Below are positions 22,998 through 29,444 of a stretch of DNA of 32,718 bases, in pieces. The number at the start of each line of letters is the position of its first letter. Positions within the stretch are counted from its first letter, which is position 1. Source of the DNA: a virus. The notes under the pieces were generated by a model. The model did not search any database and was not told the origin of the DNA. It was given only the letters and a program-made list of their open reading frames with translations. The stretch spans positions 1 to 32,718 of IMG/VR virus record IMGVR_UViG_3300042469_000063. One strand, 5' to 3'. A program made the position numbers and the translations under genes.

Positions 22998-23454
22998 CTT
23001 CACAACTTGTCATTTCATTAGCAACCATAACATCAAATGTAACTGTCCAACCAGCTATCTTATTTTCAAACCTATCTACAAATGGTTCACAATTTGGTGT
23101 GCCTTGTAACTGGTATAAATCATCATATAAAGTTCCACGTCTTAATACTTCTAATAATCTATTAATAACCATTAGTTGTGTATGTAATACATCTTGTTCA
23201 TTATCATTTGTTAAAAACTGGTCTGTTTGTTCAGTCTTACTAAAGTCAACAACATCCATACATAGAACTGATATATTAAACAACCAAGTGTTGCCATTGT
23301 ATGTAGCATTGTTTACAATAATATGCGACAAAGGAAATATAGTTTGCTTGTTTAAATCTATTTCAAATATATCACCAGATGAAACTGTATTTACAAATAT
23401 ATCTTTATATAGTTGGTCTTTTATTGCTGTTGTTATTTGATAAAATCCTTTCAT
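22987..23454 (-). CDS. Tail terminator / tail completion protein, 155 aa
   Basis: Starts MKGFYQITTAIKDQLYKDIFVNTVSSGDIFEIDLNKQTIFPLSHI, with the helix-then-strand arrangement of tail terminator proteins. It then has NATYNGNTWLFNISVLCMDVVD and AGWTVTFDVMVANEM, strands that would line the ring, and ends with an acidic CEDEC. Similar proteins in Bacteroidetes phages are placed between chaperone and neck genes. Its ATG shares one base with the TAA of the -1 frame of the chaperone gene, which strongly supports that frame being translated. Confidence 0.7.
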   Translation of the reverse strand: MKGFYQITTAIKDQLYKDIFVNTVSSGDIFEIDLNKQTIFPLSHIIVNNATYNGNTWLFNISVLCMDVVDFSKTEQTDQFLTNDNEQDVLHTQLMVINRLLEVLRRGTLYDDLYQLQGTPNCEPFVDRFENKIAGWTVTFDVMVANEMTSCEDEC

Positions 23455-23705
23455 TATTTACTTCTTATTAATTCAGTTTCTATTTCGTTCTTTTCTTTTT
23501 CAAATGTTAAAAATGTTAATGCAACTGAAAGTTTAAGTCTGGAAACATCTTCAAATCTTCTAACGTCTCCTTGAGCAATAGCATAGAATGATGAATACCA
23601 ACCCCATTTACTTCCAAATTGTGATTGTTTACTATATTCTGAAATTCCTGATTGTTCTCCAAATAGTGTATCGTAGACTTCAGTAATTCGTTGCCTAAAT
23701 TGTAA
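23454..23705 (-). CDS. -1 frame extension of the tail assembly chaperone, 83 aa
   Basis: From the slippery T run the -1 frame is open for 83 codons, without any ATG, to a TAA that forms TAATG with the next gene. It encodes an aromatic, conserved-looking segment: EVYDTLFGEQSGISEYSK, SKWGWYSSFYAIAQGDVRRFEDV and a helical end (FLTFEKEKNEIETELIRSK). An open frame of this length without a start in such A/T-rich DNA is unlikely by chance. The product would be a 246-residue fusion with the first 163 residues of the chaperone, comparable to lambda gpGT. It overlaps the frame-0 tail for 62 codons. Confidence 0.78.
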   Translation of the reverse strand, partial: LQFRQRITEVYDTLFGEQSGISEYSKQSQFGSKWGWYSSFYAIAQGDVRRFEDVSRLKLSVALTFLTFEKEKNEIETELIRSK

Positions 23706-24193
23706 AAAAAAACCACAGCACCTAATACAACATCAACTGGTGCATATTTCATTGCATCACAATAAGTATAGCTTCCATTGTATTCTTCAATCTGATATTT
23801 ATCTTTTAACTTCTTTGTTATTGGTCTATATAAAACTGCCATAGCATTATGCATCTTATCCCAATCACTTATGTATTTATCTAAATCAGTATATTCACCT
23901 AATGTTATTTCATCAAGGTTAGTTATAAAACCAAATTCAGTATTACCTAATTTAAATGTTTTTTTCAAATCATATTTTTGTGTGAATAGATTTGATAGGT
24001 TACTTGTTATTTCATTAACATCTTTAAAACTTATTTTAGCAGCATTCTTTAAATCTATACCACAAAATATTTCTACCATTTTATGTTGAAGGAAATCACC
24101 ATCAGGATTATCTTTAGCTATTGATAAAAACTTTTGATACTGCTCTAATGTTATTTCATCTAAACTTGTTGGTATTGTAATCTGTAACTTCAT
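23516..24193 (-). CDS. Tail assembly chaperone, frame-0 product, 225 aa
   Basis: Begins MKLQITIPTSLDEITLEQYQKFL and has a second similar stretch (LDEITLGEYTDLDKYISD), then VLYRPITKKLKDKYQIEEYNG and PVDVVLGAVVFFYNLGNELL (about 150-170). This resembles large tail chaperones in Bacteroidetes phages. Frame 0 continues past the slippery run for 62 codons to a stop at 23516. That tail (TIHYLENN, NGVGIHHSMLLLKETLEDLK) also looks like real protein. It would bind the tape measure protein during tail assembly. It follows a terminator and is probably the first gene of the tail transcript. Confidence 0.75.
   Translation of the reverse strand: MKLQITIPTSLDEITLEQYQKFLSIAKDNPDGDFLQHKMVEIFCGIDLKNAAKISFKDVNEITSNLSNLFTQKYDLKKTFKLGNTEFGFITNLDEITLGEYTDLDKYISDWDKMHNAMAVLYRPITKKLKDKYQIEEYNGSYTYCDAMKYAPVDVVLGAVVFFYNLGNELLKSTIHYLENNQEFQNIVNNHNLEVNGVGIHHSMLLLKETLEDLKMFPDLNFQLH
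23705..23711 (-). promoter_or_regulatory. Slippery heptamer T TTT TTT for -1 ribosomal frameshifting
   Basis: Codons GTT TTT TTT TAC lie within a run of nine T (plus-strand A at 23704-23712), giving a perfect X XXY YYZ heptamer in frame 0. Re-reading one T yields codon TTA and the -1 frame. Both tRNA slips keep full pairing. No strong downstream pseudoknot was identified by eye. Confidence 0.72.
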
Positions 24194-24237
24194 TGTTTTT
24201 TATTTAAAAATAAAATAAAGTCTAAATTGTATTAAAC

Positions 24238-24267
24238 AAAAAAAAGACCTACATTTCTGTAAGTCTT
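24238..24267 (-). terminator. Rho-independent terminator upstream of the tail chaperone
   Basis: Minus-strand stem AAGAC-TACA paired to TGTA-GTCTT with one mismatch and a four-base loop, followed by eight U. It ends the transcript of the two small genes at 24292-24659, so the chaperone needs its own promoter, not recognised, or read-through. Confidence 0.8.
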
Positions 24268-24291
24268 AATTCAACCATTATTAACCAAAAT

Positions 24292-24462
24292 TTAAACCAA
24301 TTCTTCTATACTTTCTATTTTACGATATACTAATCTTTTATCTAAAAATTGTTTCATAGCATCTAATTCATTTAATGCTTCTATAATAATTTCTACATCT
24401 GTGCTTTCATCATTACGTTCTGTCCAGTAAGTTATTATATACTTTGTCATATATGTTTTCAT
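24292..24462 (-). CDS. Hypothetical protein, 56 aa
   Basis: Starts MKTYMTKYIITYWTERNDES and ends KRLVYRKIESIEELV, with a helical middle (VEIIIEALNELDAMKQFLDK). It begins five bases after the stop of the 63-residue gene and is closed by the terminator at 24238-24267. A second ATG is four codons downstream. No family recognised; a regulatory protein of the early type is possible. Confidence 0.62.
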   Translation of the reverse strand: MKTYMTKYIITYWTERNDESTDVEIIIEALNELDAMKQFLDKRLVYRKIESIEELV

Positions 24463-24467
24463 TTTAT

Positions 24468-24659
24468 TTAATATCCTTTTAAATTTACATTTATATTTCT
24501 TGTTTGAATTTTATTATTTGAATTACAAAACCATACTTTATAAGTAAATGAAGTTTTACCTTCTTTTATTGTTTCTACGTTTGTACGTTCACCTAAAGAA
24601 ACTTCTAATAAATCAGCTTTGATTGTCATTAATTGGTATGCTTTGTCTTGAGTTGTCAT
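24468..24659 (-). CDS. Hypothetical protein, 63 aa
   Basis: A small mixed alpha/beta protein: MTTQDKAYQLMTIKADLLEVSLGER, then TSFTYKVWFCNSNNKIQTRNINVNLKGY. The start TTQDKAYQLM slightly recalls the MTPxEKA proteins of this genome. It is preceded by a clear -7 box at 24692-24699 and forms a two-gene unit with the 56-residue gene downstream. An insertion of an early-type unit between terminase and tail genes is suggested by its promoter type. Confidence 0.65.
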   Translation of the reverse strand: MTTQDKAYQLMTIKADLLEVSLGERTNVETIKEGKTSFTYKVWFCNSNNKIQTRNINVNLKGY

Positions 24660-24691
24660 AATTTCTGTTTTTTTGTTTGTTTTAACTTGTA

Positions 24692-24755
24692 CAAATATAT
24701 AAACATTTTATTAACTAAAAAACTATTTACAAATTTTAACAAAACTTTAACATTT
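24692..24755 (-). promoter_or_regulatory. Bacteroidetes-type promoter with CTTTAACATTT element
   Basis: Minus-strand TATATTTG at 24699-24692 matches TAnnTTTG and lies 33 bases upstream of the ATG at 24659. A copy of the plus-strand 11-mer CTTTAACATTT is at 24745-24755. The -33 region is T-rich without a clear TTG. It drives the two small genes down to 24292. Confidence 0.65.
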
Positions 24756-24810
24756 ACAAATGTTTTATATTATGTACATAAACTACAATATTGTTTTAAA
24801 TATAATACAT

Positions 24811-25035
24811 TTAACTTTCAAAGTTTTCATCATATATCATTCCAATATGCAAATCAATTAATGCTAAACACTTTCTTTTTATTTCTTTAATCTTATACGT
24901 ATCTTTTTCATCAATCATATACGTATCAAAACCTTCAACTGCATTTAAAGCACTATTGCACATAGATATTATTTCATATCTTGTATCTGCTGCTTCAAAT
25001 TCCATATTCTCAAATATATCTTCTTCTTCTTTCAT
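24811..25035 (-). CDS. Hypothetical acidic protein, 74 aa
   Basis: From the ATG at 25035 the protein starts MKEEEDIFENMEFEAADTRYEIISMCNSAL and ends HIGMIYDENFES. It is acidic and helical. A TTG at 25050 in the same frame would add five residues but lies in a TATATTGA promoter-like stretch, so the ATG is preferred. Family not recognised. The 150 bases downstream hold the promoter of the next unit. Confidence 0.6.
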   Translation of the reverse strand: MKEEEDIFENMEFEAADTRYEIISMCNSALNAVEGFDTYMIDEKDTYKIKEIKRKCLALIDLHIGMIYDENFES

Positions 25036-25076
25036 TACTTTTTGTGTCAATATAAACCCTAATTTTAATAGTTATG

Positions 25077-25226
25077 TTACAACAAAAGGTAATCACTTGC
25101 CACACTATACATTTGTTTCATTTTCTTTATTTCACCTACGTTTCTTGGTAAGTTAATCTGAACTTCTTTATTAGTCATATGATGTATATAACATTGTATT
25201 GCTGCTATTATTTGTCCGTAAGTCAT
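25077..25226 (-). CDS. Hypothetical protein after the large terminase gene, 49 aa
   Basis: Starts MTYGQIIAAIQCYIHHMTNKEVQINLPRNV and ends MKQMYSVASDYLLL. Alternating helical and strand-like parts; two histidines and one cysteine at residues 12-16. It lies 85 bases downstream of the terminase stop, in between which two operator-like palindromes occur. A small DNA-binding regulator acting there would be attractive, but no helix-turn-helix can be proven. Confidence 0.5.
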   Translation of the reverse strand: MTYGQIIAAIQCYIHHMTNKEVQINLPRNVGEIKKMKQMYSVASDYLLL

Positions 25227-25232
25227 TAGTAA

Positions 25233-25313
25233 AATGATAATATAATGTTATTTTGCATATATTTTAAATATTAAAAGTATTAAATACACTTAAAATAACA
25301 ATATAATGTTATT
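25233..25313. promoter_or_regulatory. Pair of operator-like palindromic 20-mers
   Basis: AATAACA-ATATAA-TGTTATT at 25294-25313 is a palindrome with seven-base arms. A second copy at 25233-25252 differs at two bases in one arm. The copies are 61 bases apart, six turns of DNA, flanking a gene-free stretch between terminase and the 49-residue gene. This looks like a binding site pair for a dimeric regulator. Confidence 0.5.
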
Positions 25314-26478
25314 AATATATGAAATAGTTTCCTTTATGTGGATTTTCTAATTGACTTGTCATTGCATAACGCATAGCATCTATTGCGTGGTTGTATGCAT
25401 CTATTGGTCTATTCATTTTCACACCTGTTTTATCTGTTTGCCAAATGTAGTTTCTTAATTCGTTAATTAAGTTCTTGCTTCTTGATGTAACATAAACTTT
25501 GTTTTGATTAATTAAATTAAGACCAAATAAGATACTATCTTTTCCTTTTGTAACTGGTAATACATTATGACCATAACTATTTAATTCAGCTATTGATTTT
25601 GGCTCAGCACTATCAGCGTAAACAATTTCGTTTACATTATTTGCTTTTAACAAATTAGATATTTCACTATTTAATAAACCCTTTTTATAAATTACTTCAT
25701 CAAATATATATGCATCATTGTATTTATACATAGTTACTAATGATGTTGGGTCATTTGAATATCCAAAATCCATTCCGTAACATAATATTCTTGCATCAGT
25801 TGGTAAATCTATTTCTTGCCAATCTGGAATACATACACCTTCTAAACTTCCTGTTTGACCTAATCCATAAACTTGCCACCAGTTTGCCCAATATGTAGAT
25901 GTTAATGCTTTTACTTTAGCTGCTTCTATTTCATTTACTATTGTTTCTGATAATGCTTCATTGTCTAAATAAGTCAATGTAATAAAATCAGTATCGTTTT
26001 GCGTTAGTATTTCTTTATCAACCCAAAATGCTGAAGTAGGATTATAATCTAACCATATATCACCTGATGTTCTAATTGCTAATTGATAGTAACTTTCAAA
26101 ATCTATATTGTTGCACTCGTTTACATATAAAATGTTTCTTCTTGCACCTCTTAATTTATCTGGTTGGTCTACACTAAAAAATTCAATATAACTTCCGTTT
26201 GCAAATGTGTACTTTAAAGTACTTTTATTAAACTGTGCATCATTATACCTACCTAATGCCATTATAATCTTTAAGAAGTCTTTTAAAGCACCTCTACGCA
26301 AATGTGGTATGCTTTCAGATACTACACTTATTTCTAAATTTGGTTCTTTAATTGCTTTATCAATTAACAAAGGCAGAATACCAAATGTTTTACCAGCTGA
26401 TGTTCCACCTCTAATAACTTTAATACGCTTCTTTAAACGCAATAACTTTTTAATTGCAGTAGTAAGTATAAACTCCAT
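25312..26478 (-). CDS. terL: Terminase large subunit, 388 aa
   Basis: The ATPase half has Walker A GGTSAGKT (24-31) and Walker B with catalytic glutamate NILYVNEC (E121). A coupling motif region follows (WLDYNPTS, about 142-149). The nuclease half has the metal-binding aspartates D237 in GMDFGY, D289 in VYADSAEP, and D367 in YNHAIDAMRY. The protein is of the PBSX/XtmB type. It packages DNA into the prohead and cuts concatemers. The small subunit gene lies 12 bases upstream. The stop codon overlaps the palindrome at 25294-25313. Confidence 0.95.
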   Translation of the reverse strand: MEFILTTAIKKLLRLKKRIKVIRGGTSAGKTFGILPLLIDKAIKEPNLEISVVSESIPHLRRGALKDFLKIIMALGRYNDAQFNKSTLKYTFANGSYIEFFSVDQPDKLRGARRNILYVNECNNIDFESYYQLAIRTSGDIWLDYNPTSAFWVDKEILTQNDTDFITLTYLDNEALSETIVNEIEAAKVKALTSTYWANWWQVYGLGQTGSLEGVCIPDWQEIDLPTDARILCYGMDFGYSNDPTSLVTMYKYNDAYIFDEVIYKKGLLNSEISNLLKANNVNEIVYADSAEPKSIAELNSYGHNVLPVTKGKDSILFGLNLINQNKVYVTSRSKNLINELRNYIWQTDKTGVKMNRPIDAYNHAIDAMRYAMTSQLENPHKGNYFIY

Positions 26479-26489
26479 AAGATAGTTTC

Positions 26490-26747
26490 TTAAACCTCGT
26501 CTAAATCAATATTAAATATAGGTTGCTCATTACTTACAGTTATATCTTTTGTTTCTCTTGGTTTACCAGCATAGTAGTTATAAAATAATTGTGTGAATTT
26601 AAAATCACCATTTGCCAATCCTTTTTCTAATGCTGCAAATGCTAAAGGTTCTAATGGTGTAAGTTTCTCAATCAATGCTACTTCTTCTGCTTTTGGTTTA
26701 CGACCACCATTTGAATGACCACCATTATATTTTCTTTTATCTTCCAT
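26490..26747 (-). CDS. Putative terminase small subunit, 85 aa
   Basis: Basic glycine-rich N terminus (KRKYNGGHSNGGRKPKAEEVALIEKL) with the GRKPKA motif often seen in small terminase or DNA-binding proteins, then two helices (LEPLAFAALEKGLANGDFKFTQLFYNYYAGKPRETKDI) and an acidic tail (NIDLDEV). It lacks a full helix-turn-helix domain and is shorter than classical TerS, but its position directly before terL and its helical middle fit a DNA recognition subunit. Assignment is from context and composition. Confidence 0.65.
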   Translation of the reverse strand: MEDKRKYNGGHSNGGRKPKAEEVALIEKLTPLEPLAFAALEKGLANGDFKFTQLFYNYYAGKPRETKDITVSNEQPIFNIDLDEV

Positions 26748-26787
26748 AATTGAAATTTATTGAGTTCAATTTAAAAATAAATAAAAC

Positions 26788-26934
26788 TTATAGTTGTTTA
26801 TATAACTTACCTAATTCAATAGCTATTTCTTTCCAATCAGTTCTACCTTGTTTGATATAACCAGCTACTACAAATCTATTATATGCTTTTGTGTATTTAT
26901 TAAATAATATGTATGCTCTTTGTTCTGGTGTCAT
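26788..26934 (-). CDS. Small MTPEQRA protein, 48 aa
   Basis: Starts MTPEQRAYILFNKYTKAYNR and ends WKEIAIELGKLYKQL. The ATG overlaps the TGA of the gene at 26931-27128 as ATGA. The N-terminal block resembles that of the MTPxEKA proteins of this genome but the rest diverges. No function recognised; the product is basic and helical. Confidence 0.62.
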   Translation of the reverse strand: MTPEQRAYILFNKYTKAYNRFVVAGYIKQGRTDWKEIAIELGKLYKQL

Positions 26935-27128
26935 AAGTTTTCTATTTCTTGTTTAACATTAATCCAATATCTTTGTCTAATATTTGGAACTTCAAATTGT
27001 GTTTCATAAATTAATTCATCAACTGCTATTAATGCACATTGTTTTGCAAAACTTATAGGAACATATAAATGTTTACCTAAATTATAATATACTAAAGTTA
27101 TTTCTTCTGCTTTTTCTTTTGGTGTCAT
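26931..27128 (-). CDS. MTPxEKA-family protein, 65 aa
   Basis: From the ATG at 27128: MTPKEKAEEITLVYYNLG, then KQCALIAVDELIYE and the C-terminal RYWINVKQEIENL. This is the most complete member of the family, which is widespread as small proteins in Bacteroidetes phages. An upstream TTG at 27158 in the same frame is rejected because the ATG forms a precise ATGA with the preceding gene. The role is unknown. CALIAVDE and YWxxVKxEI recur in the copies at 1-126 and 31895-32089. Confidence 0.7.
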   Translation of the reverse strand: MTPKEKAEEITLVYYNLGKHLYVPISFAKQCALIAVDELIYETQFEVPNIRQRYWINVKQEIENL

Positions 27129-27355
27129 AAGTTCACTTGTATTTTCATTGTTGCACAACTCATTTTGTGATTATCATTTTCTAAATTGCAGTGTATACAT
27201 TTACCATTAGGGTAAAACATTTCACAATTATCTGCATCACCTTCCCTATTGAATATTCCATACGATTGCCATACTTTTGATGCTGGTGCTGTAAACCTAT
27301 AACAGTATTTTTTTGAAGGGCATAAACTATCATTACATTTTGCTATATCTGCCAT
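27125..27355 (-). CDS. Cysteine-rich protein, probable zinc binder, 76 aa
   Basis: Contains seven cysteines: AKCNDSLCPSKKYCYRF (residues 6-22), DNCEMF, KCIHCNL and MSC. The first cluster CxxxxCPxxxxCYRFTAP is a common motif in small phage proteins, and the CxxC with H57-like histidines suggests zinc coordination. No fold is firmly known to me. It is coupled by ATGA to the MTPxEKA gene. The likely function is DNA or protein binding, not enzymatic. Confidence 0.7.
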   Translation of the reverse strand: MADIAKCNDSLCPSKKYCYRFTAPASKVWQSYGIFNREGDADNCEMFYPNGKCIHCNLENDNHKMSCATMKIQVNL

Positions 27356-27357
27356 AA

Positions 27358-27465
27358 CTAAAATTTTATATCTATTATTACTAATGCTATTGCTATTGAT
27401 ATTTCATTTTTACCAATTACAATTCCTAAACTAAATCTATCTGTGTAGTTTGTTTCTATTCTCAT
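27358..27465 (-). CDS. Hypothetical peptide, 35 aa
   Basis: A short frame (MRIETNYTDRFSLGIVIGK, ending ALVIIDIKF) lying four bases after the DnaA-like gene and two bases before the cysteine-rich gene. Strand-rich with hydrophobic residues. The exact fit between neighbours is the only argument for coding. Confidence 0.45.
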   Translation of the reverse strand: MRIETNYTDRFSLGIVIGKNEISIAIALVIIDIKF

Positions 27466-27469
27466 CTTA

Positions 27470-28006
27470 TTAAAGTTTAATGTTTCTATTCATTTTATAT
27501 AATGCTTGTAATCTTTCTACAATTATTTGCCATTGTTCTGTACCTTCTGTTTCTAATAGTAATTGTTGTATGTTGTTTACTATGTTGTAATTGTTTCTTG
27601 GTTTTTGTAGGTTAGTAATTGTTTCTTGCAAGTTTTCTATTTCATTTGATAGTTTCATTACATCTATTTGTAAACTTTGTATGTATTCATCTTTTGACAT
27701 ATCTAATATATGTTCTGGTGATGCATAATTTAATCTTTGCATTATTTGTTTTCTAAATAGTTTTAGTGTTGGATTAAACTGCTCAAACATATCATAGTTC
27801 TTTAATGAATGTAATACTGTTGCGTGGTCTTTTCCTACTGAAGCACCAATAGATTTTAAAGACTTCTTTTTATCTATTTGCTTTAATACTTTATAATAGA
27901 TTGCTCTTGCTTCTATTGTTTCTCTTTTGCGTGTAACTTCATTTATATCTACACCTGTTATTTCTTGTATTGCTTTTTTTAATTGTAATGTTATTTGCGT
28001 TTCCAT
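27470..28006 (-). CDS. Protein with DnaA domain IV-like DNA-binding region, 178 aa
   Basis: Residues 31-72 match DnaA domain IV: ARAIYYKVLKQ, then KSLKSIGASVGKDHATVLHSLKNY, with the GxDHATVxH signature that reads DnaA boxes. Residues 108-142 form a coiled coil (LQIDVMKLSNEIENLQETITNLQ) and the rest is helical. There is no AAA domain, so it is not a full initiator. It could bind phage origin or host DnaA boxes, or act as a replication or transcription regulator. It overlaps the 75-residue gene by 16 bases and lies just after the hypermodification genes. Confidence 0.8.
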   Translation of the reverse strand: METQITLQLKKAIQEITGVDINEVTRKRETIEARAIYYKVLKQIDKKKSLKSIGASVGKDHATVLHSLKNYDMFEQFNPTLKLFRKQIMQRLNYASPEHILDMSKDEYIQSLQIDVMKLSNEIENLQETITNLQKPRNNYNIVNNIQQLLLETEGTEQWQIIVERLQALYKMNRNIKL

Positions 28007-28218
28007 CTAATTTTTATTTTTTGTTTTTTACTTTGTTTTATTAATTCTGTTAGTACATTAAATAATACTATTTCTAATGCTAAATGTATTCCCTGACATT
28101 CTTCGTATAATTCTTCAGCTTCATATTCTTTTAATATAAACCTTATTTGTTCAATAGTCATCCCTTGTTCTATTTCATATAAGGTAATATTATAGTGTTC
28201 TGTTGCTATATCATTCAT
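27991..28218 (-). CDS. Hypothetical protein, 75 aa
   Basis: N-terminal half acidic and helical (LYEIEQGMTIEQIRFILKEYEAEELYEECQGIH), C-terminal half hydrophobic helix then strongly basic tail (KQSKKQKIKIRWKRK). Its ATG shares one base with the TAA of the glycosyltransferase gene (TAATG). It may be an accessory protein for the modification genes or a DNA-binding regulator. Family not recognised. Confidence 0.62.
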   Translation of the reverse strand: MNDIATEHYNITLYEIEQGMTIEQIRFILKEYEAEELYEECQGIHLALEIVLFNVLTELIKQSKKQKIKIRWKRK

Positions 28219-28985
28219 TAAAACAATGTAGTTTGATTTGTATTAATGTTTGCCCAATGTATTTTTAAATCATTCCTTCCATCTGGTTTTATTATATGTT
28301 GGCATATATTATCACCCCATAATTCAACCATTTTTAAACACATATCTCTTTCAATACCATTAACATCATAAGCTATTTCTTTTAAGCCACCTTTGTTACT
28401 TCCATTAGGTGGTACACTAAAAGCGTAAAATGTATCCCTACCAGTTTTATTTCCTGATTTTATTGTTTTTATACAAAAGTCCCTATCTACTTTTAGTTTT
28501 AAATCTAAATTATATCTTAAACCCATTGTTAATTTATTATCAATATAAACTGCAGAGTCACAAAATGTATTTTCAATTAACCTTTTATTTGCTGACCAAG
28601 CATATTGCCTATATTCTAAAGCACCTACTGCAATATTATTTTCTTTAAAAAAATTTTTTGAATTATTAAGGCAAGTTTCAAAATCAATTCTATTTAATTT
28701 AGTACCTTCTCTTTCATAAAAATAACTAATATCATCATCTAAAACCCAATAATCTTTTACATTATCTTCTTCTGATTTTATTTTAATAAAGTTTCTTGCA
28801 TAAGCTAAACCTTTATTGTTTTCTGGTAATTGCAATATATTAAAATCATTATATTTATTTTTATATTGTTGGTATTCTTGTGGTTCTACAATTATATAAA
28901 GATTTTTATAATTACCTATTAAATCAACTGTTTTGCAGTTATCATACCTTCCTTTAGTTGTTACATATATAAATAATTCTTCCAT
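28218..28985 (-). CDS. TET-associated glycosyltransferase (TAGT), 255 aa
   Basis: A GT-A type fold with TTKGRYDNCKTVDLI at residues 9-23, IIVEPQEYQQY (31-41), NNKGLAYARNF (56-66) and the metal-binding YWVLDDDIS, D83-D85. Later parts include a helical acceptor region and IHWANINTN at the C terminus. This pattern corresponds to the glycosyltransferases found next to TET/JBP genes in phages. They transfer a sugar from a nucleotide-sugar donor to 5-hydroxymethyl pyrimidines in DNA. The dioxygenase lies two genes upstream, and the operon ends in the DnaA-like region. Sugar and donor cannot be deduced. Confidence 0.83.
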   Translation of the reverse strand: MEELFIYVTTKGRYDNCKTVDLIGNYKNLYIIVEPQEYQQYKNKYNDFNILQLPENNKGLAYARNFIKIKSEEDNVKDYWVLDDDISYFYEREGTKLNRIDFETCLNNSKNFFKENNIAVGALEYRQYAWSANKRLIENTFCDSAVYIDNKLTMGLRYNLDLKLKVDRDFCIKTIKSGNKTGRDTFYAFSVPPNGSNKGGLKEIAYDVNGIERDMCLKMVELWGDNICQHIIKPDGRNDLKIHWANINTNQTTLF

Positions 28986-28986
28986 A

Positions 28987-29442
28987 TTAAAATAATTTAG
29001 TTTGTTTAGTTATTTTTTCAATACATATCCTATCTGCTTGTTTCTTACTTAATAAAAAACCTTTTTCAATACCATTCTTAATACTTTTAAACCCATCGAA
29101 TAATGCTGGTTTATTAAATTCATAATACTGCTTTAATTGTTTTGTTGAAAATATATAAAACAAATCTTCATTACCTATAACATATAACCAACTTTGATTT
29201 TTATAAATACCTGACTCATATTTTGTATAACCATAATCACGTTCAACACTTATAAATAAATTACCAGTTTCAATAAACCTTTGGTCATTTTTTATTTCAA
29301 TACCTTGTCTATTTTCACCTTTTTCAATTTGTTCTTTTAATAAAGTATAATGGCTTAAGTTAATGTTTTTTTGTTTACTAAACCAATCCATAATAAATGA
29401 TTCAAATTCGTACCCTTTTTGTAGTTTAATTGTTGTTTCCAT
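28987..29442 (-). CDS. PD-(D/E)XK-like protein between dioxygenase and glycosyltransferase, 151 aa
   Basis: Around residues 41-53 it has KGENRQGIEIKND, that is E43-x5-E49-x-K51, the active-site pattern of the restriction-endonuclease fold. Upstream is the helix GYEFESFIMDWFS with E12 and E14. Downstream are GNLFISVERDY, SGIYKNQSWLYVIGNEDLFYIFSTKQL and a helical end. I recall similar phage proteins without a named function. It starts one base after the glycosyltransferase gene start side and two bases from the dioxygenase gene. It might be a nuclease that cuts unmodified or differently modified DNA, or a catalytically altered recognition module for the modification enzymes. Confidence 0.65.
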   Translation of the reverse strand: METTIKLQKGYEFESFIMDWFSKQKNINLSHYTLLKEQIEKGENRQGIEIKNDQRFIETGNLFISVERDYGYTKYESGIYKNQSWLYVIGNEDLFYIFSTKQLKQYYEFNKPALFDGFKSIKNGIEKGFLLSKKQADRICIEKITKQTKLF

Positions 29443-29444
29443 AT

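Noticed and set aside
23704-23712. Frame change in the nine-T run as a sequencing error
   Set aside because: Not excluded, but the in-frame slippery heptamer, the known habit of tail chaperones and the plausible protein in both frames favour programmed frameshifting.
25036-25050. TTG start extending the 74-residue acidic protein
   Set aside because: The TTG lies in a promoter-like TATATTGA stretch; an ATG five codons later is the better start.
27129-27158. TTG start extending the 65-residue MTPxEKA protein
   Set aside because: The internal ATG forms an exact ATGA overlap and aligns with the start of paralogues.
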